From Bifidobacterium sp. ESL0775 (lineage in GTDB: Bacteria > Actinomycetota > Actinomycetes > Actinomycetales > Bifidobacteriaceae), in contig NZ_CP113917.1 of NCBI RefSeq assembly GCF_029395475.1, positions 186,001-250,000 of the forward strand: 64,000 nucleotides of DNA, written 5' to 3'. Numbering within the stretch: position 1 is the stretch's first letter; the number at the start of each line of letters is the position of its first letter. The notes under the pieces were generated by a model that did not search any database, was not told the origin of the DNA, and saw only the letters and a program-made list of their open reading frames with translations. A program made the translations under genes and the position numbers. Below are positions 46,088-55,980 of the stretch, in pieces.

Positions 46088-46651
46088 TCACCTCAATTCG
46101 AACGTCGTGGCGCCGATGCGCACCGGCACGCGCGCGGGCAGGACCACGGGCGAGGTGATGCGGCGGTGGTTGACGATGGTGCCGTTCGTGCTGCCAAGGT
46201 CTTCGATGGCCCAGGAGCCCGAGGCGGGGTCGGCGTAGACGCGGGCGTGCTGCGAGGAGACGAATTCATCGTCAAGCACGACGGTGTTCGAGCTGGAGCG
46301 GCCGAGGGTGATGGTGCCGTTGCTCAACGGAACGGAGGAACCGGCGAGCGGCCCGTCGATGATGGTCAGAAGCGTCGGTTTGGCGTTGACACCGGCTCCG
46401 CCAGCGCTGCCCATTTGCATGCCTGGGTTGCCGCGGTGCGAGGTGGCCATAGGCGCGTTCGCCATGGCGGGCATCGGGTTGGATTCGGCGGCCTTGCGCG
46501 CGCGTCGTGCACTCTTGCGGTGCGACCACGATTTGTGCGGGCTCAGTGTGTCGACGTCGCGTTTCAGCGAGCGGACGGCGAGCCATACGAAAACCCAGAG
46601 CAGGGCGAGGAAGCCATACTTGAGAATCGCAAAGGTAAGTTCGGTGATCAT
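46088..46651 (-). CDS. fhaB: FHA-domain protein FhaB (FipA-like)
   Basis: 187 aa from the ATG at 46651; a longer upstream reading in the same frame overlaps fhaA and is not credible. One N-terminal membrane helix (LTFAILKYGFLALLWVFVWL), a basic linker (SHRKSARRARK), then an FHA domain at about 100-185 with LGRSSSNTVVLDDEFVSSQH and DLGSTNGTIVN, the phosphothreonine-binding signature. It would dock onto phosphorylated partners at the membrane. The stop is 7 nt before the phosphatase start. Confidence 0.93.
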   Translation of the reverse strand: MITELTFAILKYGFLALLWVFVWLAVRSLKRDVDTLSPHKSWSHRKSARRARKAAESNPMPAMANAPMATSHRGNPGMQMGSAGGAGVNAKPTLLTIIDGPLAGSSVPLSNGTITLGRSSSNTVVLDDEFVSSQHARVYADPASGSWAIEDLGSTNGTIVNHRRITSPVVLPARVPVRIGATTFELR

Positions 46652-46676
46652 TGGCGATGTACCTGGCGTCTGGCCG

Positions 46677-47378
46677 TTATTCCTGATCCTGCGATGAAGC
46701 CCAATAGAGGATGCGGGTGCGGCCGATAGTAATGGTGTTGCCGTCGAGCAGGGTCGCCGCCGGCACTTGGTGCCCTTCCACGTAGGTTCCGTTGGTGGAG
46801 CCCAAATCGCGGGCGATGGTGCCGTTCGGGGTGATGTCGATCTCGAGGTGGTTGCGGGAGATGCCCGGATCGTCGATGACGATGTCGCAGCCGGAGCCGC
46901 GGCCGACGATGGTCTTGTCTTTGGTGAGGAGGTATTGGTTGCCGTTAATCTCAAGCATCGGGCTGTCTTGCGACTGGTTCTCGGTGGTCACGGGAACGGC
47001 GTTGCCTTGCACGGATTCGCTAGTGAGCTTGAAGTTGCCCTTGCTCAAGTCAAGGTCTTCCTCGAAGATGACCACGACGGGGCCGACGAAGGCGTAGTGC
47101 TGGCTTTTGGCGTATTGCGTGAGGTTGTCCGCGAGCTCGTTGGCCAGCGTCTCGCTGCCCCATTGCTCGATGCGGTCGAAGTCGGGCGTGCTCAGCTTGA
47201 AGCGGTATTCGTTCGGGGCGACGGTGCGGTCGCGCCCGACCGGCATGGCCTCGGCGTCGATCTCGCGTTCGAGAGCGCTGGAGAGGTCGACCGGCTGGAG
47301 GTCTTTCGAGCCGAACTTCGAGAAGACGCCGTTGACGGCTCCCTCAACGCTTTTCTCAAAACGATCAAAAACGCTCAT
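46677..47378 (-). CDS. fhaA: DUF3662/FHA-domain protein FhaA
   Basis: 233 aa. The N-terminal DUF3662 domain (MSVFDRFEKSVEGAVNGVFS through about residue 125) is joined by a short linker to an FHA domain (about 145-225) with VGRGSGCDIVIDDPGISRNH and DLGSTNGTYVEG. In mycobacteria FhaA binds the phosphorylated pseudokinase domain of MviN and regulates peptidoglycan synthesis. First gene of the fhaA-fhaB-pstP-rodA-pbpA-pknA-pknB operon; its promoter should lie in 47379-47500. Confidence 0.95.
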   Translation of the reverse strand: MSVFDRFEKSVEGAVNGVFSKFGSKDLQPVDLSSALEREIDAEAMPVGRDRTVAPNEYRFKLSTPDFDRIEQWGSETLANELADNLTQYAKSQHYAFVGPVVVIFEEDLDLSKGNFKLTSESVQGNAVPVTTENQSQDSPMLEINGNQYLLTKDKTIVGRGSGCDIVIDDPGISRNHLEIDITPNGTIARDLGSTNGTYVEGHQVPAATLLDGNTITIGRTRILYWASSQDQE

Positions 47379-47513
47379 CCGAGCCCCTTTCTATCCGTAC
47401 CCATCTTACGCGAGGCCTCAAACCAGTTGCGATTTTGCCCCCCAATCCGTGCAATTTCTTCATTGTGCGCGTCTATAGATGCGGCAAGTGCGGGCCCTTA
47501 TTAGGGACTAGCC

Positions 47514-47640
47514 TTTAGTCGATAATTTGCTGCAGGTCGTGCAGGAAGAGCAGGGGCCCCATTTGGTGTTGAATGACTGGTCACCGCCGTAGACCACGAT
47601 GCGGTGGCCCTTGTTCACGCCGAGGCTGATTTCATTTCCA
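47514..47640 (-). pseudogene. Remnant of an AAA/DUF4143-type ATPase 3' end
   Basis: On the - strand it reads SLGVNKGHRIVVYGGDQSFN, which resembles the common VVYGGD C-terminus of DUF4143 ATPases. Then, after a 1-nt shift, it reads LLFLHDLQQIID before a stop. A related sequence ending LLSLHDLQQIIDQADVD lies at 48900-49015. It overlaps the end of the Abi_2 gene in another frame. Confidence 0.5.
47518..47545. repeat. Direct repeat copy 1 flanking the Abi_2 gene
   Basis: The 28-nt sequence beginning GTCGATAATTTGCTGCAGG recurs with one mismatch at 48976-49003. The pair brackets the Abi_2 gene and derives from homologous ATPase gene ends. Confidence 0.7.
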
Positions 47641-48633
47641 GAGGTTCTGGTCCCGCCAGTCGAGCGGGAATCCCATTTGGGTGACCGGAATGTGGGGGTT
47701 GTCGTCCATGAGTTTGATGAATTTGTCTTGCCAGTTGTTGGTGCCTTCAATCTGTTTGAGCAGGTAGTTTTCCATGGTGATGAACGTTGCCGGGCCTTGT
47801 CGCCCGCGCAGGAAGTCCCAGTCGTGGCCCCACCAGTCGCCTTGGTATGTCCGTGTGGGAAGGCTGTCTGGAAGTTTTGGCGCTATTAGATTTGATTTGG
47901 AGTTCCATAGGCGGTCGTGGTGGGCCGTCATGTTTCTCACGCATCTGATGGTTTCGAGCCATTGGTCAAGGCGTTTCACGTCGCCTCTCTCCGATGTCTG
48001 GGGGTTTGAGCTGGGCATGCCGAGCCTGCACGCCAGTTCGTTTTTGATGTGTTCCGGAGCTCCTTGGTATAGGAAAAGCTTCAGTGTGCCGTAGTCAAGG
48101 CAGCCGACGAGCATCCAGTATGGCGGCAGGGGATTGCTGTATGTCTTTCTGAAATGTCTGATGTAGGGTAGTTGTGAGCGTGAGTAGGAACGAAGGAAGT
48201 TCTCAAGGGCGGCGTGCCAGCCCTGCGGGCCACCGTCAGATAGGTTTGGTAATCCTGCTTTCTCCATGTAACCGAAAGATCCGTGGAAGAGGGCCAGTTT
48301 GGTACCGAGGAAACTTCTCAGAAAAGCCTCTATGGTGATGATTCCGTCGAATACCACGACTCTTAGTTGCTGGTCGAAGATGTAGCGTTCCCAGATGTCG
48401 CTGAAGTCGGTATTTGGAAGGAATGGTAGGTTCCGCTTACTCTGGTTATCGTCCTGGGGTGTCAAGAATGGATACCAGTAGCCTTTGAGCCGATAGTAGC
48501 CTACGCGTTGTATCCGGTTGGCCAAGTCATCGGAGGTTATACCTTGCAGGCCCTTGTCCATGAGTCGTGAGGCTAGCTGTTCGGGAGCCATGGCCTCGTG
48601 TGAAGGGTAAGGAATAAGGGGTCGTTCAGCCAC
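47632..48633 (-). CDS. Abi_2 (AbiD/AbiF)-type abortive infection protein
   Basis: 333 aa. The N-terminus (SRLMDKGLQGI...LANRIQRVGYYRLKGYWYPF) and the middle (YIFDQQLRVVVFDGIITIEAFLRS) fit the Abi_2 family. The HEPN-type motif R-x4-H is present as RNMTAH near residue 232, suggesting RNase activity. Family members protect against phage by killing or arresting the infected cell. It is a stand-alone gene with no antitoxin beside it, flanked by ATPase-gene remnants and a 28-nt direct repeat, so it looks like a recent arrival. Confidence 0.85.
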   Translation of the reverse strand: MAERPLIPYPSHEAMAPEQLASRLMDKGLQGITSDDLANRIQRVGYYRLKGYWYPFLTPQDDNQSKRNLPFLPNTDFSDIWERYIFDQQLRVVVFDGIITIEAFLRSFLGTKLALFHGSFGYMEKAGLPNLSDGGPQGWHAALENFLRSYSRSQLPYIRHFRKTYSNPLPPYWMLVGCLDYGTLKLFLYQGAPEHIKNELACRLGMPSSNPQTSERGDVKRLDQWLETIRCVRNMTAHHDRLWNSKSNLIAPKLPDSLPTRTYQGDWWGHDWDFLRGRQGPATFITMENYLLKQIEGTNNWQDKFIKLMDDNPHIPVTQMGFPLDWRDQNLWK

Positions 48634-49149
48634 GGTGCTGTCCTTTTCGCGTATGAAAATGCCACCCTAGGATGTCCCCTTTCGGAGTACTGGTGGCTTT
48701 TAACAACTTAAGATTATCGAAAAGTCAAATGGCGCCACGCGTATTTACAAAAATTTCACATATATATTGGTCGATAAGACATATTTTATCTACTTTCTTG
48801 GAATGTCTGGAATGCCTAGAAAAATTCGACGAAAACGTTGGTAAATCGATGAAAATAGTGTCCGGAATAATGCCTGAAATGTTCACAAAGATGCCTTGAT
48901 TTTCTATCCCGCCATGCTGAATATGGGTGTACGTATGTCGATGGTTACGGGGCTGAGCTGGTCGACGTCCGCTTGGTCGATGATTTGCTGCAGGTCGTGC
49001 AGGGAGAGTAGTCGCCCCGATCTTTAGCGAGGTCTATTCCATAGATTTAGCAATATCTACTCCCGAAGTTCTATGCAGTCTGCCACAGAAATTTCAAGAG
49101 ACATGTTTTTGGAATCTGCTGAGAATTATCAGATTTTAGATACTCGATC
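48634..49149. other. Intergenic region with ATPase remnant
   Basis: 48900-49015 on the - strand encodes LLSLHDLQQIIDQADVDQLS and continues to a stop after FSMAG. It is homologous to the remnant at 47514-47640. The 28-nt direct repeat copy 2 is at 48976-49003. The remaining sequence is AT-rich and shows no gene. Confidence 0.5.
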
Positions 49150-50526
49150 CTAAAGCAGCCCTGCCATGTAGAGGGGGAGGCGCACCACGTCACCGTTTAC
49201 GCTGAGTGGCTTGGGGTGCAGGATGTAGCGTGTGCCGACCTGGGGGCCGAATTTGGCCTTGAATTTGTTGAGTGAGATTGTGGAATACCGTTTTCCGGAC
49301 TTGACCTCGATGGGACTCACTCGCGCTTTCATGCCGGCGTTCTTGTAGAGCTCGACGATGAGGAAGTCGATTTCCATGCGGTTTTCGGCGTGCTCGCGGT
49401 CGCTGCGGGAGTAAAAGAACAGGCGGTGCCCCGATGTGCGAAGCAGCTGCGCGACGACGTTTTCGACAAGCATGCCTTCGTTCAGGCTGACGTTGCCGAG
49501 AAGCACGTCGCGGTACACGTCGCTGGTGGTGATGTCGGCGTCGGAGAGGGCGAGTGAGACGAGTAGTCCGGTGTCTGCCAAGTAGCATTTCACCGTCGAG
49601 TGGTCCTCGCTGATTTTTAGGCCCACGCCGGGGTCGGTCGAGTTGAAGCAGTCGTTGGTGACGAAGGCGTCGGAAAGCCAGAAGAAGGCGTCGTCGTAGT
49701 CGCGTTTGCGCGCGTCGGCGCCGAGTGAGGTGATGTTGAAACGTTTCTCCTTTTTGGAGAGCTGGCCGACGAGGTTGTCGAATATCCGTGTGACTCGTAG
49801 CTGGCTGGTGCCGCCGTGTTTGGCGATATCTTCGCGATAGAGTTTAAGAATGAGGCGTTTGGTCCGGTCGACCGCGCCGAAGTCGTGCGTTCGGGCGTAG
49901 GTCGTGACGGCCTGGGGCATGCCGCCGACCAGCATGTATTCGCGGAAAAGCCGTGTGGCCTTGCGGTGCACCGCATCTGGTAACGGCTTGAGTTTGGCGA
50001 ACGAGGTATGGATGGCATCGGCGAGAGGGCGCTCGTCAAGCGCCCAGAGAAATTCATCGAAGTCCATCGGGTCGAGGCGCATGGATTCCTCTTCCGAGGG
50101 GATGAGGATGTCGCGCACGTTCTCGCGGATGGATACCAGCGAGCCGGTTTCGATATAGTCGTAGCGCCCGTCGGCGATGAGCTGCTTGATCGCCTCGCGG
50201 GCCTTGGGGTAGAGCTGCACCTCGTCGAAGATGATGAGGCTGTCGCGTTCGTGCAATTTGACTCCGTAGAATGCGGAGAGGTACAGGAAGAAGGTGTCCA
50301 GATCGTTACGCAGGTCGCGGAAGTAGCCGAGGACGTCGTCCGGAGCGGTCGAGAAATCGACCAGCAGGCAGGAGGCATAGTGCCGCCTGCCGAACTCGGT
50401 GGCGAGCGTGCTTTTGCCCACGCGCCGTGCGCCTTCGATGAGCATGGCCGTGCTGCCGTTCGACTCGGCTTTCCATTGCTCCAGCCGGCCGAGGGCCTTG
50501 CGTTCGAAAACGGGAGTTTTCTCCAT
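49150..50526 (-). CDS. AAA-family ATPase with DUF4143 domain
   Basis: 458 aa from an ATG at 50526; ATG 50529 and TTG 50556 are alternatives. GGAG lies 6 nt before 50526. Walker A is EGARRVGKST (about residue 35) and Walker B is DSLIIFDEVQLYP (about 95). A sensor-type TGSL motif and the DUF4143/nuclease-like C-terminal region follow (LADTGLLVSL, then MEIDFLIVE and SPIEVKSGKRYS, matching E/D-x-E-V-K-S-G). Such proteins are widespread accessory ATPases of uncertain function, sometimes linked to defence or surface-protein loci. Four 33-34 bp-spaced iterons sit directly upstream. It lies downstream of surface protein 3 on the same strand. Confidence 0.85.
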   Translation of the reverse strand: MEKTPVFERKALGRLEQWKAESNGSTAMLIEGARRVGKSTLATEFGRRHYASCLLVDFSTAPDDVLGYFRDLRNDLDTFFLYLSAFYGVKLHERDSLIIFDEVQLYPKAREAIKQLIADGRYDYIETGSLVSIRENVRDILIPSEEESMRLDPMDFDEFLWALDERPLADAIHTSFAKLKPLPDAVHRKATRLFREYMLVGGMPQAVTTYARTHDFGAVDRTKRLILKLYREDIAKHGGTSQLRVTRIFDNLVGQLSKKEKRFNITSLGADARKRDYDDAFFWLSDAFVTNDCFNSTDPGVGLKISEDHSTVKCYLADTGLLVSLALSDADITTSDVYRDVLLGNVSLNEGMLVENVVAQLLRTSGHRLFFYSRSDREHAENRMEIDFLIVELYKNAGMKARVSPIEVKSGKRYSTISLNKFKAKFGPQVGTRYILHPKPLSVNGDVVRLPLYMAGLL

Positions 50527-50569
50527 CATATTCTCCATTACCGGTTTCCGTTGCAATAACTGGGTTTCT

Positions 50570-50687
50570 CACGGAATCAAGGATATTAACGCCTTTGATT
50601 ATACACGAAATCAAGAGTATTCTTACCGCAATAATACACGGAATCAAGGGTATCAAGATAGCTGATTATACACGAAATCAAGAGTAT
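50570..50687. promoter_or_regulatory. Four phased iterons upstream of the AAA ATPase
   Basis: The core CACGAAATCAAGAGTAT or its near-identical variant CACGGAATCAAGGATAT begins at 50570, 50604, 50637 and 50671, spaced 34, 33 and 34 bp. Copies 2 and 4 are identical over 24 bp. Regular phasing just before a start codon suggests cooperative protein binding. Confidence 0.8.
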
Positions 50688-50751
50688 GGCGTTCATGGGA
50701 TTGACGGGAACGGGTCGGGGTTGTGTGTTTGCGTTTGGTGGAAGTGTGGGT

Positions 50752-50836
50752 GGGTGCCGGCACGGTGGTTGGTTTGGGTTTGTTGGTTGCCGTGCCGGCA
50801 TCCGGTTGGGTTCCCGTCTGGTGTACCAGGCGGGAA
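50752..50836. other. Conserved two-hairpin element downstream of surface protein 3
   Basis: GGGTGCCGGCACGG (50752-50765) pairs with CCGTGCCGGCATCC (50790-50803). TTCCCGTCTGG (50811-50821) pairs with CCAGGCGGGAA (50826-50836). It matches the element at 5466-5554 in loop sequence and in layout. Confidence 0.65.
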
Positions 50837-51012
50837 GTGTTGTGTGGCGCGGGTGGCCGGGCTGTCATCGGGTCCGGTGGGGTCCCACGCTGTTGGTTAG
50901 TGGGGCGGGTTGGCGCCCCGGGTCTGTGGGGTGTGGTGCCGCCCTGTGTTTGTGGGTCGCCCGTCGTGGCCGTTGGCCGTGACGTTGGCCGGGGGGGCGG
51001 TCCAATTGCGGT

Positions 51013-54000
51013 TTATCTGCTGTGGCGAGCTTGGCGCCTGCGGTTGCGCAAGGCGGTGGCGGCCATGAGCAAGATGAGGACGATGTCGAGGGCCAGCACC
51101 ATGGCGATTCGCCATGACCTGCCTCCGGTCAAGGGCAGAGCGACCAGTTCGGGTCCGCTAATGAAGACATTGGGGGTGCTGACGCTGTTGCTCACGGTGC
51201 TGTTGGCCGGCAGCCTCCAAGTGTCTTTGGTCTTGATGGTGGCTGTCAGGTCGTAATGGCCGCCGGATGGCATGTCGCTTTCCGCAATCGTATGAGTGGA
51301 TTCGTGCTCCGTGGCGCCGTCCCACGAACCGGCAGAAACCGTGTCGTCCCAGCAGGTGGCCGGGAAGCTGCCGCCGTCGACGGCGGAGGGGGTGATGCAG
51401 TAGTGGATGGTGTCGCCGGCGGCGAGTGGCTTGCTGGTTGCCGTCACCGCGACTTTATTGCCGTCGGCGGGTTTGCGTTCGGCGGTGACAGAAGGCTTGG
51501 CAAGCGTGCGCCACACCGCGTACAGAGTGGTGCTTTTGCCGGCTTCGGTGGTGCCTGTCAACGTCTTGTCGGGGTCGTAGGTGCTGTCCGACTGAGTGGC
51601 GGAGTTGCTGGTGGACCAGCCGGCGAACAAGTCGCTGTCACCCTTGGTGGGGATGGTGTTGCGGGGGATTTTCACGTAGGTCTGATGGGTGGAGGAGTCG
51701 GCGAACGCGCTGATCGCGGCGGGCACGCCTGCCGTTGCGCCGTTGCCGTCGAACGTGGCCTTTGCATATTCCAGGTAACCTTGTTTGACATCGGTTCCGC
51801 CAGACACCGTGTTATGAGTGTTCGGGTCGGTGATGAGTGGGGCCGAAGCCGTCAGTGTGTATTGCGCGCCGGGCGTGGCTTCCAGGTTCACAACCGGGTC
51901 GTTCACCGTGCAGGTGCCGTTGACGCAGGTCCAGCTATGGGTGGGGTTGGTGCTGTCGGCGCCACTCGTCAAGGTCGTTGTCTCTGTGGCGGTCACTTCG
52001 AAGGTCGCGGTGCCGTCGTTGGCTACGTGCGTGGTCACGTCGCCGATTGACGGTTTTGCCGATCTCCACTGCGCGTGTAAGACCATGATGCGGCATGGAT
52101 TGTATTGGGTTTGAGAGAGATGAATTACGCTGCCGGCGGTCACAGGGTTGCCGTAATCGTCTTTCCAGCCCGTGAAGAGGCTCGCGGCATTGTTGCTGGT
52201 CAGCACCTCGCCTGTAGGTACCGTCGCGTTGGCTGCACCGCTTGTCGTGTTCGTTAAGGCTGGCTGGAAAGACGTGGTTCCACCGTTGGCATCCACTTCG
52301 ATTTGCAGGCCGGGGAGAGTGCTGTCGACGTACACGCCTTCCGGATTCGATGCCACACGCGTTGAAAGGCCAGCCTTGGTTGGGAAGGTATCGGTCACTG
52401 TCGCATTGACGCCGTAACCGCTCAGGCGTTTCCATGACGTGGCTTGCACCAGAGCAAATGCGTTGGCATTCGTGAGTTTGGTGTTTGAGCCCAGCACGAG
52501 CACGCGCAACGCTTCCGGCATCATGTAGCTCATGTTGGTGGTTTTGCGGGCGTCCCAGCCGTGCAGGTCGAGGCTGGTGAGGTTGGTGCAGCCCATGAAC
52601 ATGTAGCTCATGTCGATGGCTTTGGCGGTGTTCCATGCGTGCAGGTCGAGGCTGGCGAGTTTGGTGTCGTCCCGGAACATCTCGCTCATGGTGGTGGCGC
52701 TGCCGGTGTCCCAGCCGCCGAGGCCGGTGATGGTGGTGAGGTTGGGGTTGTTCTCGAAGAGGTTGCCCATGTAGAGCACGTTGGCGGTCTTCCAGCCGGT
52801 GGCGTCGATGCTGGAGATCTTGGCGTTGTAGAACAGGGCGCCGATGTTGTCGCCCTTGCCGGTGCCGGGCGTGGCGGCGAACTGCCAGTCGCGGGCGTTG
52901 AGGGTGGCCAGGCTGGGGAATCCGGCGAACCAGCTGAGGGTCGAGTCGGTGTTGCGGGAGAGGTCCCAGCCGCTGGCGTCGAGGGTGGCCAGGGCGGGTG
53001 CCTTGGCGAGGATGGCGAGGCCCATCCTCTGGTGGGCGGTCCAGTTCCTGGCGGTGACGGTGGTCAGGGCGTTGTCGCCGGAGAACGCGTCCCGCCAGCG
53101 GGCGGTGTCGGTCGTGTTGAAGCCGCCGAGGTCCCAGCCGGAGAGGTCCAGGGATTGCAGGGACGTGCAGCTCCGGAACGCGGAGTCCATGTTGCTGAGG
53201 TGGCTGGTGTCCCAGCCGGAGAGGTCCAGGCTGGCCAGGACGCTGTCGCCGGAGAACATGTAGGTGATGTCGGTCAGGGCCGGGGTCTTCCAGCCCGACA
53301 GGTCCGCGCTGGTCAGCCCGGTGCAGCCGGCAAACATGGCGGCGGTGCTGGACAGACTGCTGACGTTCCAGCCGTGCAGGTCGAGTGTCTGCAGTTTGGT
53401 GTCGCCTACGAACATGTAGGTCATGTTGTTGGTGGTGCGGGCGTCCCAGCCGTGCAGGTCGAGGCTGGTGAGGTTGGTGAGGTTGGTGAACATGTAGCTC
53501 ATGTTGGTGGTTTTGCGGGCGTCCCAGCCGTGCAGGTCGAGGCTGGTGAGGTTGGTGCAGCCCATGAACATGTAGCTCATGTCGATGGCTTTGGCGGTGT
53601 TCCATGCGTGCAGGTCGAGGCTGGCGAGTTTGGTGTCGTCCCGGAACATCTCGCTCATGGTGGTGGCGCTGCCGGTGTCCCAGCCGCCGAGGCCGGTGAT
53701 GGTGGTGAGGTTGGGGTTGTTCTCGAAGAGGTTGCCCATGTAGAGCACGTTGGCGGTCTTCCAGCCGGTGGCGTCGATGCTGGAGATCTTGGCGTTGTAG
53801 AACAGGGCGCCGATGTTGTCGCCCTTGCCGGTGCCGGGCGTGGCGGCGAACTGCCAGTCGCGGGCGTTGAGGGTGGCCAGGCTGGGGAATCCGGCGAACC
53901 AGCTGAGGGTCGAGTCGGTGTTGCGGGAGAGGTCCCAGCCGCTGGCGTCGAGGGTGGCCAGGGCGGGTGCCTTGGCGAGGATGGCGAGGCCCATCCTCTG

Positions 54001-55955
54001 GTGGGCGGTCCAGTTCCTGGCGGTGACGGTGGTCAGGGCGTTGTCGCCGGAGAACGCGTCCCGCCAGCGGGCGGTGTCGGTCGTGTTGAAGCCGCCGAGG
54101 TCCCAGCCGGAGAGGTCCAGGGATTGCAGGGACGTGCAGCTCCGGAACGCGGAGTCCATGTTGCTGAGGTGGCTGGTGTCCCAGCCGGAGAGGTCCAGGC
54201 TGGCCAGGACGCTGTCGCCGGAGAACATGTAGGTGATGTCGGTCAGGGCCGGGGTCTTCCAGCCCGACAGGTCCGCGCTGGTCAGCCCGGTGCAGCCGGC
54301 AAACATGGCGGCGGTGCTGGACAGACTGCTGACGTTCCAGCCGTGCAGGTCGAGTGTCTGCAGTTTGGTGTCGCCTACGAACATGTAGGTCATGTTGTTG
54401 GTGGTGCGGGCGTCCCAGCCGTGCAGGTCGAGGCTGGTGAGGTTGGTGAGGTTGGTGAACATGTAGCTCATGTTGGTGGTTTTGCGGGCGTCCCAGCCGT
54501 GCAGGTCGAGGCTGGTGAGGTTGGTGCAGCCCATGAACATGTAGCTCATGTCGATGGCTTTGGCGGTGTTCCATGCGTGCAGGTCGAGGCTGGCGAGTTT
54601 GGTGTCGTCCCGGAACATCTCGCTCATGGTGGTGGCGCTGCCGGTGTCCCAGCCGCCGAGGCCGGTGATGGTGGTGAGGTTGGGGTTGTTCTCGAAGAGG
54701 TTGCCCATGTAGAGCACGTTGGCGGTCTTCCAGCCGGTGGCGTCGATGCTGGAGATCTTGGCGTTGTAGAACAGGGCGCCGATGTTGTCGCCCTTGCCGG
54801 TGCCGGGCGTGGCGGCGAACTGCCAGTCGCGGGCGTTGAGGGTGGCCAGGCTGGGGAATCCGGCGAACCAGCTGAGGGTCGAGTCGGTGTTGCGGGAGAG
54901 GTCCCAGCCGCTGGCGTCGAGGGTGGCCAGGGCGGGTGCCTTGGCGAGGATGGCGAGGCCCATCCTCTGGTGGGCGGTCCAGTTCCTGGCGGTGACGGTG
55001 GTCAGGGCGTTGTCGCCGGAGAACGCGTCCCGCCAGCGGGCGGTGTCGGTCGTGTTGAAGCCGCCGAGGTCCCAGCCGGAGAGGTCCAGGGATTGCAGGG
55101 ACGTGCAGCTCCGGAACGCGGAGTCCATGTTGCTGAGGTGGCTGGTGTCCCAGCCGGAGAGGTCCAGGCTGGCCAGGACGCTGTCGCCGGAGAACATGTA
55201 GGTGATGTCGGTCAGGGCCGGGGTCTTCCAGCCCGACAGGTCCGCGCTGGTCAGCCCGGTGCAGCCGGCAAACATGGCGGCTGCATTATTAAGAGTGATG
55301 TTTACGTTGGATGTGGTGTTTACGTTTTGCAGTGAAGGCCATGATTGGAATGCGTTGGATACTCTGATGGTAAGGTCCCCATTAAAGACTACTTTGGTGG
55401 CGTTGTGAGCTACCGTGTTTGCCGTGCCGCTGTTGCCGAAGGCGGTTTGGCTGCTGGTGCTGCCGGTGTCGCCGGCCCCGATGGTGAGGGTGCAGTCGCC
55501 GCTGAGGCTCCATGAGGCTGTGCCCCATTTGGTGCCCGGTGTGCTGTTCTGCGGTGTACATGTTGCTTGCGGTCCTACTGAAGGTTGCTCTCTCAGGAGG
55601 GATTCGGAGTCTAACGGTGTGGGCGCGGAAGTTGCTTGATGGTCTGGGTTTGCAGGTTGCGACGGTGTGGGAGCAGATTGCGCGTGGTGGGTGCCGTCGA
55701 GCTGAGAGGTAGGTGGATTTGCCGGTTTTGGTGCGGGCTTGGTGTTTGCATCGTTAGGGTCTTCGGTGACCTTTGAAACGGAATGGACAATGGTGTTTTG
55801 GAGATGTCTAAAAGTGAGTTTGGGGGATGAAGTGGATTGTGCGGTGCTGTTTGGCGAGCCAGTATCTTCAGTTACATAACGGACCTGCGGGGGGGGGTAA
55901 TATTCGCCAGAGTTATGCACAGTGACAACACGACCAGATTGTGGATAACACCCAT
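51013..55955 (-). CDS. Giant DUF285-repeat LPXTG surface protein 3 (probable phase-OFF)
   Basis: The open frame from a TTG at 55965 is 1650 codons. A Pro/Thr/Ser-rich stalk (about 30-145) precedes a long series of DUF285/BspA units (about 205-1150; MFSGDSVLASLDLSGWDTSH, MFRDDTKLASLDLHAWNT), mostly encoded by a 969-bp tandem repeat. Then come InlB-like segments (IEVDANGGTTSF, FDGNGATAG, FAGWSTSN) and the sorting signal LPLTGG near 1612 with hydrophobic segment and RNRRRQ tail. The conserved ATG at 55953-55955 opens a leader in another frame (MGVIHNLVVLSLCITLA), separated by C9 at 55889-55897. A stop lies upstream of that ATG in its frame, so it is the true start if this frame is used. AGAAGG lies 10 nt before it. 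Adhesin-type protein. Confidence 0.85.
52524..55281 (-). repeat. 969-bp tandem repeat, about 2.85 copies
   Basis: Identical blocks are offset by 969 bp; the same sequence occurs at 52844, 53813 and 54782. Each encodes 323 residues of DUF285-type units. The copies appear identical in nucleotide sequence. Confidence 0.93.
55889..55897 (-). repeat. Homopolymer C9 (G9 on + strand) near N-terminus of surface protein 3
   Basis: Nine G on the + strand, 56 nt after the ATG at 55955, in the same place as at the other two surface genes although the flanking sequence has diverged. Confidence 0.9.
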
Positions 55956-55980
55956 AAGGAACCAACCTTCTTACTCAATG

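Noticed and set aside
48672..48899. 75-codon forward open frame upstream of the Abi_2 gene
   Set aside because: AT-rich, no ribosome binding site, no recognisable pattern, and it overlaps decayed ATPase sequence.
50570..50687. CRISPR array (short repeats with 33-34 bp period)
   Set aside because: There are only four units, the interval sequences are partly conserved too, the position is just before a start codon, and no cas genes are nearby.
52561..55335. 924-codon forward open frame across surface protein 3
   Set aside because: It mirrors the 969-bp repeat on the antisense strand and encodes only a Gly/Val/Glu-rich periodic sequence.
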